This document shows, in pieces, positions 15,071 through 22,748 of a stretch of 24,265 nucleotides of DNA. The translations under genes were made by a program, and so were the position numbers. Source of the stretch: an uncultured Oscillospiraceae bacterium. GTDB taxonomy: Bacteria; Bacillota; Clostridia; Oscillospirales; Oscillospiraceae. The first letter of the stretch is position 1. Each line of letters begins with the position of its first letter. The notes under the pieces were generated by a model. It was not told the origin of the DNA, did not search any database, and saw only the letters and a list, made by a program, of their open reading frames with translations. The stretch covers positions 1-24,265 of the forward strand of contig CAKUNY010000007.1 of the NCBI GenBank assembly GCA_934668605.1, in the 5' to 3' direction.

Positions 15071-15595
15071 ATGACAAACGAAGTATTAAAGGCAATTGAA
15101 GCGCGCAGAAGCTGCCGCAGCTTTGATGAAAAGCAGATCAGCGCCGAGGAATTACGCGCCGTCACGAACGCGGGCACATGGGCGCCCACCGGCATGGGAC
15201 TGCAATCTCCGAAGATCGTCACGGTGCAGGACGCGGAAACGATCGTGAAGCTCGAGCGGATGAACGCCGCTGTTCTCGGAAATCCGGACGCTCACCCGTT
15301 CTATGGCGCGCCGGCGGCGGTGGTCGTTCTGGCGGACAAGACGGTTCCGACCCATGTGCAGGACGGCTCTCTCGTGCTGGGCACGATGCTGCTGGCCGCG
15401 TCGTCGATCGGCCTCGGCTCCTGCTGGATCAACCGGGCAAAGGAAAGCTTTGAAACCGAGGAAGGCCAGGCGCTTCTTCGCCAGTGGGGCATTGCGGACA
15501 CCTACGAGGGCGTCGGCATCTGCATCCTCGGCTACGTCAAGGGCGAGCTCCCCGCGCCGAAAGCGCGAAAGGCGGACTATATCGTCAACGTTTGA
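15071..15595 (+). CDS. Nitroreductase-family flavoprotein
   Basis: A 174-residue FMN-dependent oxidoreductase of the nitroreductase family. The FMN phosphate-binding start AIEARRSCRSFDEKQIS is at about residues 9-25, the WAPTGMGLQ loop is near 37, and the family C-terminal part SSIGLGSCWINRAKE is followed by GVGICILGYVKGE. The ribosome site AAAGGAG precedes ATG 15071. The physiological substrate is not predictable: members reduce quinones, nitro compounds, flavins or unsaturated acids. It lies between birA and dsdA with gaps under 40 bases, probably co-transcribed, but there is no evident functional link to biotin. Confidence 0.9.
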   Translation: MTNEVLKAIEARRSCRSFDEKQISAEELRAVTNAGTWAPTGMGLQSPKIVTVQDAETIVKLERMNAAVLGNPDAHPFYGAPAAVVVLADKTVPTHVQDGSLVLGTMLLAASSIGLGSCWINRAKESFETEEGQALLRQWGIADTYEGVGICILGYVKGELPAPKARKADYIVNV

Positions 15596-15632
15596 TCGAA
15601 CGATCCAAAAATAAACGCACAGGAGGCGCACC

Positions 15633-16979
15633 ATGAGCTATGAGCAAACGGCATTTTGCAGCGCGGTCGGGCGCGGCGAAGAAATTTTCTGGGTAAACCC
15701 GGCCAAAGAGCCCTATGAAGCAGTGAAAGCATCGCTCCCCTTCTCCCGCGCGCAGATCGAAGACGCGGCGGAAAGACTCGCCCGCTTCGCTCCGTTCCTG
15801 CAAATCAAGTTTCCCGATACCATCGAAACGAATGGCCTGATCGAGTCGCCCCTGCGCGAAATCGCGAAAATGCGTGCGTGGCTGCATGAGCCGTGCCCCG
15901 AGCAGCTGGGCGGCAGGCTCCTTCTCAAGATGGACAGCCATCTCGCGGCGGCGGGCTCTGTGAAGGCGCGCGGCGGCATTTATGAGATCCTGCATCACGC
16001 GGAAAAGCTTGCGTTAGAGCACGAGATGCTCAAGGCCGGAGATTCCTACGCCCGGTTTGCAGACCCGGACTTCCGCGACTTTTTTGGCAAATTTTCGCTC
16101 CACGTCGGCTCGACCGGAAATTTAGGGCTCAGCGTCGGCGTGATCGGCGCGGCGTTTGGTTTTAAAACGTGCGTGCACATGTCGGCGGACGCGAAGCAGT
16201 GGAAAAAGGATCTGCTGCGCAGCCGGGGTGTGGAGGTGCGAGAGTACGCGTCCGATTACTCGGCGGCAGTCGCGGCGGGGCGAAAGCTGGCGCAGGCAGA
16301 CCCTACGGCCTATTTTGTCGACGACGAGCAGTCGAGCGACCTGTTTCTGGGCTACGCCGTCGCGGCGGGGAGGCTTCAGAAGCAGCTTACCGAACTGGGG
16401 ATCGTTGTAGACGATCAGCACCCGCTGGTTGTCTATCTTCCCTGCGGCGTCGGCGGCGCGCCGGGCGGCATCTGCTACGGGCTCAAGGAAATTTACGGCG
16501 ACAACGCCGTCTGCTGCTACGTCGAGCCCACCCAGGCGCCCTGCATGCTGCTGGGGCTCGGCACGGGGAAGATGGAAAACATTTCGTGCGCGGACGTGGG
16601 TTTAAGCGGCAAGACGGCGGCGGACGGACTGGCGGTCGGAAGACCTTCCGGCCTTGTTGCCCGCGCGACAGAGCATCTGGTCAGCTGCGAGGCCACAGTC
16701 AATGACCGCGCGCTCTACCGGTATCAGAAGCAGCTCTGGGACACCGAGCGCATTTTCATCGAGCCGTCGGCCTGCGCGGGCTTCCACAGCTATGTCCAGC
16801 TCGCGCGCGCCTGCGAAGATGGCGCTTGCTTCGAGACGCTTCACCCGGCACTCCAGAACGCGACGCATATCGTCTGGGCAACCGGCGGCAGCCTCGTCCC
16901 CGAAGCCGAGCGAGAAGTCATGCTGCAAACCGAAACGAGCGCAGACGATCTTGCGCAAAGACCGGTCATTTTTCAGTAA
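15633..16979 (+). CDS. dsdA: D-serine ammonia-lyase (D-serine dehydratase)
   Basis: A 448-residue PLP enzyme (fold type II) turning D-serine into pyruvate and ammonia. Its length matches DsdA (about 440). The PLP lysine is K111 in DSHLAAAGSVKARGGIYEIL, which is specific for DsdA; the phosphate-binding loop GSTGNLGLSVG is at 159-169, and PCGVGGAPGGICYGLK is further along. AGGAGG precedes ATG 15633. It allows use of D-serine as a carbon and nitrogen source and protects against its toxicity. There is no dsdC regulator or D-serine permease nearby, unlike the enterobacterial locus. Diaminopropionate ammonia-lyase is a relative, but the motif order fits DsdA. Confidence 0.94.
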   Translation: MSYEQTAFCSAVGRGEEIFWVNPAKEPYEAVKASLPFSRAQIEDAAERLARFAPFLQIKFPDTIETNGLIESPLREIAKMRAWLHEPCPEQLGGRLLLKMDSHLAAAGSVKARGGIYEILHHAEKLALEHEMLKAGDSYARFADPDFRDFFGKFSLHVGSTGNLGLSVGVIGAAFGFKTCVHMSADAKQWKKDLLRSRGVEVREYASDYSAAVAAGRKLAQADPTAYFVDDEQSSDLFLGYAVAAGRLQKQLTELGIVVDDQHPLVVYLPCGVGGAPGGICYGLKEIYGDNAVCCYVEPTQAPCMLLGLGTGKMENISCADVGLSGKTAADGLAVGRPSGLVARATEHLVSCEATVNDRALYRYQKQLWDTERIFIEPSACAGFHSYVQLARACEDGACFETLHPALQNATHIVWATGGSLVPEAEREVMLQTETSADDLAQRPVIFQ

Positions 16980-16984
16980 TATCG

Positions 16985-17018
16985 AAAAAAGCGCGCGGGC
17001 CAGGCCTGCGCGCTTTTG
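16985..17018. terminator. Terminator after dsdA, probably bidirectional
   Basis: AAAAGCGCGC (16987-16996) pairs with GCGCGCTTTT (17008-17017), with a further internal GGCC pair. T run on the plus strand and A run 16985-16990 for the minus strand. Confidence 0.8.
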
Positions 17019-17045
17019 TGGTTTATAAGGAGTCTTCCAATGAGG

Positions 17046-17152
17046 TTCGTAGGGGTCGATGCCCACATCGACCCGGCGGAACAAACCGTTTTTACAGACA
17101 TCTTTGGCGAATTCGTACTGCCTTTGGGGCGATGTGGGCATCGCCCCCTACG
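17046..17152 (-). repeat. Intergenic two-hairpin repeat, copy 4 (reverse orientation)
   Basis: It runs from TTCGTAGGGG to CCCCTACG. Hairpins are GGGTCGATG (17053-17061) with CATCGACCC (17066-17074), and on the right GGGGCGATG with CATCGCCCC (about 17126-17147). Its reverse complement matches copy 3 in stem sequences and in the central GGCAGTACGAATTCGCC. It lies between convergent dsdA and the mocA-like gene. Confidence 0.85.
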
Positions 17153-17177
17153 CGTTTTTGTAAATCCATTTGGCGCG

Positions 17178-17780
17178 TCAAGTCTCGTCCGTTTCGGCCT
17201 TCAAACGGTCGAGGGCGAGCTTCGTATCGCAGTCATAGAGCTCCTCGGGCGGGATTTCCACGAGGCGCAGAAGCTCTTCGTGCTGCCGGATCACGCGGCT
17301 GCCGCCGGTGTCGCCGGTGAGCGATAAAAGCGCGGGGAAAAATTTCTTCGGGAAGATGCAGGGATTGCCGCGCTTGCCGTTATGGGCGGCTCCGACAATG
17401 CAGTCGGGCTCCCGCGTCCACCGCTCTGCTACCGCGCAGACGGAGTTCGGCTGCAAAAGCGGCTGATCGGCGACCATATATAAAATTGCGTCGCAGTCCT
17501 GCATCGCCTGCGTCCCGAGGAAAATCGTCCGGCTCACGCCGAGCTCCGGGTTCCGGTTCAAGATCGCGTCGAAGCCGTATTGCTCTGCCAGATCCAGCGC
17601 TTTTTCATACTGGCTCACGACCGTCACGCGGGAAAAAAGCTCCGGCGGCACGGCCAGAAGCGCCAGCTCCAGAAGAGATTTTCCCCGGTAGTCGGCGAAG
17701 AGCTTGTTTGCGCCGAAGCGGCTCGCGTTTCCCGCCGCCATAATGAGGCACCCGAGCCTGGGTGCAGCTGCGTTTGCCAT
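17178..17780 (-). CDS. MocA/MobA-like nucleotidyltransferase
   Basis: A 200-residue nucleotidyltransferase (NTP_transf_3 type). The glycine-rich nucleotide-binding signature MAAGNASRFGANKLFADYRG is at residues 14-33, and the metal-binding VADQPLL lies near the middle. In molybdenum hydroxylase clusters such proteins add CMP (MocA) to the molybdenum cofactor to give the cytosine dinucleotide form used by xanthine dehydrogenases. It diverges from xdhA, which strongly supports that role. ATG 17780 is preceded by GGAGG, and a promoter is at 17810-17838. In clostridia a similar protein accompanies selenium-dependent molybdenum hydroxylases, so that is an alternative or additional reading. Confidence 0.87.
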   Translation of the reverse strand: MANAAAPRLGCLIMAAGNASRFGANKLFADYRGKSLLELALLAVPPELFSRVTVVSQYEKALDLAEQYGFDAILNRNPELGVSRTIFLGTQAMQDCDAILYMVADQPLLQPNSVCAVAERWTREPDCIVGAAHNGKRGNPCIFPKKFFPALLSLTGDTGGSRVIRQHEELLRLVEIPPEELYDCDTKLALDRLKAETDET

Positions 17781-17809
17781 AGCAAGACCTCCGTGATTTT
17801 CTACAATTC

Positions 17810-17838
17810 AGTATACCCATTTTTGAGCATTTACGCAA
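17810..17838 (-). promoter_or_regulatory. Promoter of the mocA-like gene
   Basis: Minus strand: TTGCGT (17838-17833), a 17-bp spacer and TATACT (17815-17810). Confidence 0.7.
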
Positions 17839-17853
17839 GGAAACACCAGAAAA

Positions 17854-17885
17854 TTCGGTAATTTCGAAAAAAGCGTTATACCGAA
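17854..17885. promoter_or_regulatory. Inverted repeat between mocA-like gene and xdhA, candidate operator
   Basis: TTCGGTA (17854-17860) and TACCGAA (17879-17885) are perfect inverted arms 18 bases apart, lying between the two divergent promoters. It could bind a regulator of the xanthine dehydrogenase locus; none is encoded nearby. Confidence 0.4.
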
Positions 17886-17904
17886 AATAGGATAATGCTT
17901 TCGC

Positions 17905-17933
17905 TTCCGATTTTTTTTCGGGTGTGCTAAAAT
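17905..17933 (+). promoter_or_regulatory. xdhA promoter
   Basis: TTCCGA (17905-17910), a 17-bp spacer containing eight T, and TAAAAT (17928-17933). A moderate match, about 78 bases before the xdhA start. Confidence 0.5.
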
Positions 17934-18011
17934 TATTTCAGAATACAAGGGGAAAAGGCGGAAAACAAGCATCCGTTTCACCCCGTGCGATAGAAAATTG
18001 GAGGTCAGAGT

Positions 18012-20327
18012 ATGAGCATCGTAGGCAAAAGCGAGGTTCGTGTCGACGCGTTTGACAAAGCGACCGGCAGAACCAAATATTACGAAGACCGGATGCCGTC
18101 CGGCGCATTGTACGCGCGGATCAAGCATTCTGAAATTGCGCATGGCTACGTCAAATCCATCGACACCTCGGCGGCCGAAGCCATCGAGGGCGTGGTCAAG
18201 GTGCTGACCTGCTTCGATGTGCCGGACATCGCCTTCCCGACGGCCGGCCACCCGTGGTCGATGGATCCCGGCCATCAGGACACCGCCGACCGGCATTTGC
18301 TGAACCGGCATGTGCGCTACTATGGAGACGAGGTCGCCGTCGTCATCGCGGAAAACGAGGTCGCGGCAATGCAGGGCGTGCGCGCCTTGAAGGTCGAATA
18401 CGACGTGCTGCCGTTCGTGCTGGACGTGCAGAAGGCGATGGAGCCGGACGCGCCGCAGATCCACGAGGAGTGCCCGGGAAATGTCTTAAAGCATACGTCC
18501 ATGTCCAAGGGCAGCTACGACGAGGCGATCCAGGAGCCCGGCCTCATCAAGGTCGAGGGCTGGTATGAAACGCCGATGGTGCAGCACTGCCACATTGAAA
18601 ACCACGGCTGCTATGCCTACGGCGAGAACGGCAGAATTACCGTCGTTTCCTCGACGCAGATTCCCCACATCATCCGCCGGATCGTCGGTCAGGCGCTGGG
18701 AAGACCTTGGGCAGATATTCAGATCATCAAGCCCTACATCGGAGGCGGCTTCGGCAACAAGCAGGACGCGCTCTATGAGCCGCTTTGCGCCTGGTGCTCT
18801 ACGCAGGTAAACGGCCGGTGCGTCCGCATCGACTGCTCGCGCGAGGAAACGTTTGTCTCCAACCGTGTGCGCCACGCCATCCGGTTCCACATCATCACGT
18901 GGCTGCATCAGGACGGCTCGATTGCCGCCAGAAAAATCGAGTGCTTCTCCAATCAGGGCGCGTACGCGTCTCACGGCCACTCGATCGTGGCCAAGGCCAT
19001 GGGCTCGTTTCCGCAGATCTATCCATGCGCAAACTTTGAGGGCGATGCCTACACCGTCTACACCAACCGCCCTGTTGCGGGCGCGATGCGCGGCTACGGC
19101 ATGCCGCAGGCCTCGTTCGCGGACGACGCAAATATTGAAGATTGCGCGAAAGCTGTCGGCATGAACCCCCTCGAGTACCGCAACAAATTCATCATGCCCA
19201 AGGGCTTTGAAGACGGTTTTTCGCACAACGTCAACTACTATGACTCTTTCAGAGAGTGCATGGAAAAAGGCCGCACAGCGATCGATTACGACAAGAAGCT
19301 CCAGGAATACCAGAACCAGACCGGCCCCGTTCGCCGCGGCATCGGCATGGCGGCCTTCTGGTACAATACGGCGGTCTACCCCATTTCGCTCGAAACGTCG
19401 TCGAACCGCATGCAGCTGAATCTGGACGGCACCGTCACGATGCAGTGCGGCGAAACGGAGATCGGCCAGGGCGCGGACACCGCGTACTCGCAGATGACGG
19501 CGGAGGTCGTGGGCTTATCCAGCTATCACGATGTGCATGTCGTCTCCTGTCAGGATACCGATATCACCCCGACCGGCCTTGGCGCGTACGCGTCGCGTCA
19601 GACCTACGTTGCAGGCTTCTCCATCCGGCAGACGGGCGAGCTGCTCAAGAAAAAAATTCTCGCCTATGCGTCGAAGCTCACGCGGCAGATGGCTGAAAAC
19701 ATGGACATCCGAAACAGCAGCATCGTCCGCATCATGGACGGCAAGGTTCTCATGAGCCTCAAGGAGCTCGCCATGACCGCGCAGTATAACGCCGCCGATT
19801 CCGAGCATATCACGGCGGAATCCACCTACACAATTCGCAACAACGCCTATTCCTTCGGATGCAGCTTCGCCGAGGTCGAGGTCGATATCCCGATGTGCAA
19901 GGTCAAGCTCCTGCGCCTGATCAACGTCCATGACTGCGGCAGCCTCATTAACCCGGCGCTCGCCGAGGCACAGGTGCACGGTGGCATGTCGATGGCCATC
20001 GGCTATGGCCTTTCTGAGCAGCTGCTGTTCGATGAGAAGACCGGCCGTCCCTTAAATAACAACCTGCTCGACTACAAGCTCTCGACGTTCATGGATCACC
20101 CGAACCTGGAGGCGCTGTTTGTGGAAAATCCCGAGCCGACCTCGCCGTTTGGTACGAAGGCGCTCGGCGAACCGCCCGCATGCTCCGGCGCGCCCGCCAT
20201 CCGCAACGCCATCTTGCAGGCGACCGGCGTCGCCATCGACACAACACCGATCACCCCGCATGTTCTGTACGCGGAATTTTCGAAGGCAGGCCTCATTCAC
20301 GACGATTGGGAGAAGGAGGGGAACTAA
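18012..20327 (+). CDS. xdhA: Xanthine dehydrogenase, molybdenum-binding subunit
   Basis: A 771-residue large subunit of a three-part xanthine dehydrogenase oxidising hypoxanthine to xanthine (and xanthine to urate) in the cytoplasm. Residues about 15-135 are the a/b hammerhead domain. The molybdopterin-binding part has IGGGFGNKQD (243-252), RGYGMPQ (360-366, containing the substrate-orienting Arg position), GETEIGQGADT and the catalytic glutamate E720 in KALGEPP. There is no signal peptide. ATG 18012 is preceded by GGAGGT. The gene order xdhA-xdhB-xdhC with a MocA-like gene divergent is typical. Related clostridial hydroxylases include nicotinate dehydrogenase and selenium-dependent purine hydroxylase, so the purine substrate is strongly suggested but not proved; ade and nucleoside hydrolase nearby support it. 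Confidence 0.92.
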   Translation: MSIVGKSEVRVDAFDKATGRTKYYEDRMPSGALYARIKHSEIAHGYVKSIDTSAAEAIEGVVKVLTCFDVPDIAFPTAGHPWSMDPGHQDTADRHLLNRHVRYYGDEVAVVIAENEVAAMQGVRALKVEYDVLPFVLDVQKAMEPDAPQIHEECPGNVLKHTSMSKGSYDEAIQEPGLIKVEGWYETPMVQHCHIENHGCYAYGENGRITVVSSTQIPHIIRRIVGQALGRPWADIQIIKPYIGGGFGNKQDALYEPLCAWCSTQVNGRCVRIDCSREETFVSNRVRHAIRFHIITWLHQDGSIAARKIECFSNQGAYASHGHSIVAKAMGSFPQIYPCANFEGDAYTVYTNRPVAGAMRGYGMPQASFADDANIEDCAKAVGMNPLEYRNKFIMPKGFEDGFSHNVNYYDSFRECMEKGRTAIDYDKKLQEYQNQTGPVRRGIGMAAFWYNTAVYPISLETSSNRMQLNLDGTVTMQCGETEIGQGADTAYSQMTAEVVGLSSYHDVHVVSCQDTDITPTGLGAYASRQTYVAGFSIRQTGELLKKKILAYASKLTRQMAENMDIRNSSIVRIMDGKVLMSLKELAMTAQYNAADSEHITAESTYTIRNNAYSFGCSFAEVEVDIPMCKVKLLRLINVHDCGSLINPALAEAQVHGGMSMAIGYGLSEQLLFDEKTGRPLNNNLLDYKLSTFMDHPNLEALFVENPEPTSPFGTKALGEPPACSGAPAIRNAILQATGVAIDTTPITPHVLYAEFSKAGLIHDDWEKEGN

Positions 20328-20330
20328 GCT

Positions 20331-21218
20331 ATGTATGATATGAAAGCGCTCTATGAAGCGGCGAGCGTCCAAAACGCCATTGAACTGCGCCTTGCGCACC
20401 CGGAAGCCCAGATCATCGCGGGCGGCACGGACGTTCTCGTGCAGATGCGAGAGGGCAAGCGCGCGGGAAAAGAACTCATTTCGATTCAGGGCTTGGATGA
20501 GATCCGCGGCATTTGTCTGGACGAAAACGAGGCCATCCGCATCGGAAGCCTCACGACCTTCTCGCATATCACGCGCGACCCGATCATTCAGAAATACATC
20601 AATGTCCTTGGCGAGGCGGTCGACATGGTTGGCGGCCCCCAGATCCGAAACGCGGGCACCATCGGCGGCAACACCTGCAACGGCGTGACGTCTGCCGACT
20701 CTGCGTCTACCCTTCACGCATGGGAGGCGATCATCGAGCTGACCGGCAAAAACGGCAAGCGCTATCTTCCCATCAAGGACTTCTATATCAAGGCCGGTAC
20801 CGTCGACATCAACGTCGCGGACGGCGAAATTCAGACGGCGGTCATTATTCCCAAGCAGTCTTACGACCGCACGGCGGGCTTCTACATCAAGTATGCCATG
20901 CGAAACGCGATGGACATCGCAACGACGGGCTGCTCGGTCAACTGCCGGCTGTCCGACGATAAGAAGACGTTCGAGCGCGTGCGCATCGCCTACGGCGTGG
21001 CAGGCCCCGTCCCCATGCGCGTGCCGAGCGCGGAAAGCTTCATCAATGGAAAAGAAGTGACGCTTGAGAACATCGAGGCCTTCTCCAAAACCGTTCTCGA
21101 GGACATTCACCCCAGAGATTCCTGGCGCGCCAGCAAGGCCTTCCGGCAGCACATCGCGGTCGAGATGGCCAAGCGCTGCCTTATCGAATCGGTCAAACGC
21201 TGCGGAGGTGACGTGTAA
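20331..21218 (+). CDS. xdhB: Xanthine dehydrogenase, FAD-binding subunit
   Basis: A 295-residue FAD subunit passing electrons from the iron-sulfur subunit to NAD. FAD pyrophosphate-binding motifs are IIAGGTDVLVQM (28-39) and TIGGNTCNGVTSADS (110-124); a C-terminal CO-dehydrogenase flavoprotein domain follows from about residue 180. The start at 20331 is only three bases after the xdhA stop, with GGAGGGG overlapping the end of xdhA, so the two are translationally linked. Length and order fit XdhB of the E. coli-type XdhABC. Confidence 0.93.
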   Translation: MYDMKALYEAASVQNAIELRLAHPEAQIIAGGTDVLVQMREGKRAGKELISIQGLDEIRGICLDENEAIRIGSLTTFSHITRDPIIQKYINVLGEAVDMVGGPQIRNAGTIGGNTCNGVTSADSASTLHAWEAIIELTGKNGKRYLPIKDFYIKAGTVDINVADGEIQTAVIIPKQSYDRTAGFYIKYAMRNAMDIATTGCSVNCRLSDDKKTFERVRIAYGVAGPVPMRVPSAESFINGKEVTLENIEAFSKTVLEDIHPRDSWRASKAFRQHIAVEMAKRCLIESVKRCGGDV

Positions 21219-21724
21219 TGGCACAGTATAAGCTTGTAACATGCACAATCAACGGCAAAAAACGCGAGCAGATCGTCGATGTGCGCGCGAGCCTCACGGA
21301 CATGATCCGCAACAATTTCCACCTGACGTCCGTCAAAAAGGGCTGCGAGGTCGGCGAGTGCGGCGCGTGCACGGTGCTTATTGACGGCGAGGCCATCAAC
21401 TCGTGCCTGTATTTGGCCGTGTGGGCGGAGGGCAAGAATATCATCACCCTCGAAGGCCTCATGAACCCCGACGGGACGCTTTCCGATATCCAGAAGGCGT
21501 TCATCGAGGAAACGGCCATTCAGTGCGGCTTCTGTACGCCGGGCTTCATCCTGACGGCGACCGAGATTTTAAACGCGGGCGTGGAGTACACGGACGACGA
21601 GCTGCGCAAGCTCCTGTCCGGGCACCTCTGCCGCTGTACCGGCTATCAGAATATTTTCAGAGCCGTCAAAAAGACGATGCTCCGGAGACTCGGCAAGGAT
21701 GCTGAGGCAGAGCTGGTCAAATAA
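21218..21724 (+). CDS. xdhC: Xanthine dehydrogenase, 2Fe-2S subunit
   Basis: A 168-residue subunit with two [2Fe-2S] clusters. The plant-ferredoxin-type cluster uses C43, C48, C51 and C63 (KGCEVGECGACTVLIDG). The second cluster uses C103 and C106 (CGFC) plus C138 and C140 (CRC). All eight ligands are present. The start codon overlaps the xdhB stop by one base (TAATG), with GGAGGTG upstream, so expression is coupled. It carries electrons from the molybdenum centre to FAD. A terminator follows directly. Confidence 0.95.
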   Translation: MAQYKLVTCTINGKKREQIVDVRASLTDMIRNNFHLTSVKKGCEVGECGACTVLIDGEAINSCLYLAVWAEGKNIITLEGLMNPDGTLSDIQKAFIEETAIQCGFCTPGFILTATEILNAGVEYTDDELRKLLSGHLCRCTGYQNIFRAVKKTMLRRLGKDAEAELVK

Positions 21725-21730
21725 AACACG

Positions 21731-21758
21731 AGCGCCCCGGAAATCCGGGGCGCTTTTG
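21731..21758 (+). terminator. Terminator after xdhC
   Basis: A 10-bp perfect stem (AGCGCCCCGG at 21731-21740 with CCGGGGCGCT at 21745-21754), loop AAAT, then TTT. It is in the 38-base gap to the convergent nucleoside hydrolase gene. Confidence 0.88.
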
Positions 21759-21762
21759 CGTC

Positions 21763-22686
21763 TTATTGGGCAGTTACAACGGCCTTCATGACCGAAAGAA
21801 TTTCTTCCCGAACGGCCTGCGCGTCGCAGCTCGTCGCGGCGAGGCAGGTATCGCCCGGTTCCGGAATGGTCTGCCCGAGGTGCTCGCCTTCTTCCAGACA
21901 AACGCGCATCCGGCAGGGTATGCACAAAAACAGCTCCGGCCTCCAGAGATAGACCGCGCAGATCGCGTCATGGATCATCATGCCGTCGATGTTGTGTACC
22001 TGCTTGTAAACGTCCGCGTAGCTCGACAGCATCGCGGGGACGATTCTGCCAAGCTCGGTCGGCGCGCACAGGAGTTCAATGTCCGAACGCGGCTGCAAGC
22101 AAAGGTTCGTCGCATCCAAACCGATCATGACGGTTTTCACGGAGCTGGAGAAAGCCACGCTCGCCGCCTCCGGGTCTGCCACGATGTTGAACTCGGCGTA
22201 CTTTGTTGCGTTTCCCGCGTGGATGCCGCCGCCCATGATCGTGATGCGGGCGATTTTTCCGGCAATCTCCGGCGCTTTTTGAAGCGCCAAAGCGACGTCC
22301 GTGAGCGGCCCCAGCGAGAGGATTTCGAGCGTCCCTGCGTATTTCTGCGCCATTTCGAGGATGAAATCCGCGCCGTTTTTGTCGATCGGCTTCCCCTTCG
22401 CGTAGAGCTCGAGCGATTTTCCGAGGCCGCTTTTGCCGTGGATGTTGCTGGCAGAGCGCGCCGGGCGCACCAGCGGCTTTGCGCTTCCGGCAAACACCGG
22501 GATATCGGCGCGTCCGCTATACTCGCACGCCAGCAGCGCGTTGTTGACGGTCACATCCAGCCCGACGTTTCCGCTCAGCGCGACCATGCCGAGCACATCA
22601 AATTCTGGGTTCGAGAGCACCATGCTCAGCGCGATAAAATCGTCGATCCCCGGGTCGGTGCAGATGACGAGCGGCCTTTTTTCCAT
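21763..22686 (-). CDS. Nucleoside hydrolase (inosine/uridine-preferring family)
   Basis: A 307-residue nucleosidase splitting ribonucleosides into base and ribose. The N-terminal calcium-binding motif reads CTDPGIDDFIAL, keeping the aspartates equivalent to D10, D14 and D15 of the Crithidia enzyme (here D11, D15, D16); the first Asp of the usual DxDPGxDD is Cys9. LGPLTDVALAL near the middle and MMIHDAICAVYLW with the catalytic-region His-Asp are present. The start is ATG 22686; the ribosome site (AGGAGGCATTGTC) is good. It is convergent with xdhC. It would supply hypoxanthine, adenine or pyrimidine bases, a link to the purine genes, but base preference is not readable. Confidence 0.92.
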   Translation of the reverse strand: MEKRPLVICTDPGIDDFIALSMVLSNPEFDVLGMVALSGNVGLDVTVNNALLACEYSGRADIPVFAGSAKPLVRPARSASNIHGKSGLGKSLELYAKGKPIDKNGADFILEMAQKYAGTLEILSLGPLTDVALALQKAPEIAGKIARITIMGGGIHAGNATKYAEFNIVADPEAASVAFSSSVKTVMIGLDATNLCLQPRSDIELLCAPTELGRIVPAMLSSYADVYKQVHNIDGMMIHDAICAVYLWRPELFLCIPCRMRVCLEEGEHLGQTIPEPGDTCLAATSCDAQAVREEILSVMKAVVTAQ

Positions 22687-22748
22687 GACAATGCCTCCTG
22701 TTTCGGCTTTTTTCTTATTGTAGCATACACGGGATAAAATGCAAGCGG

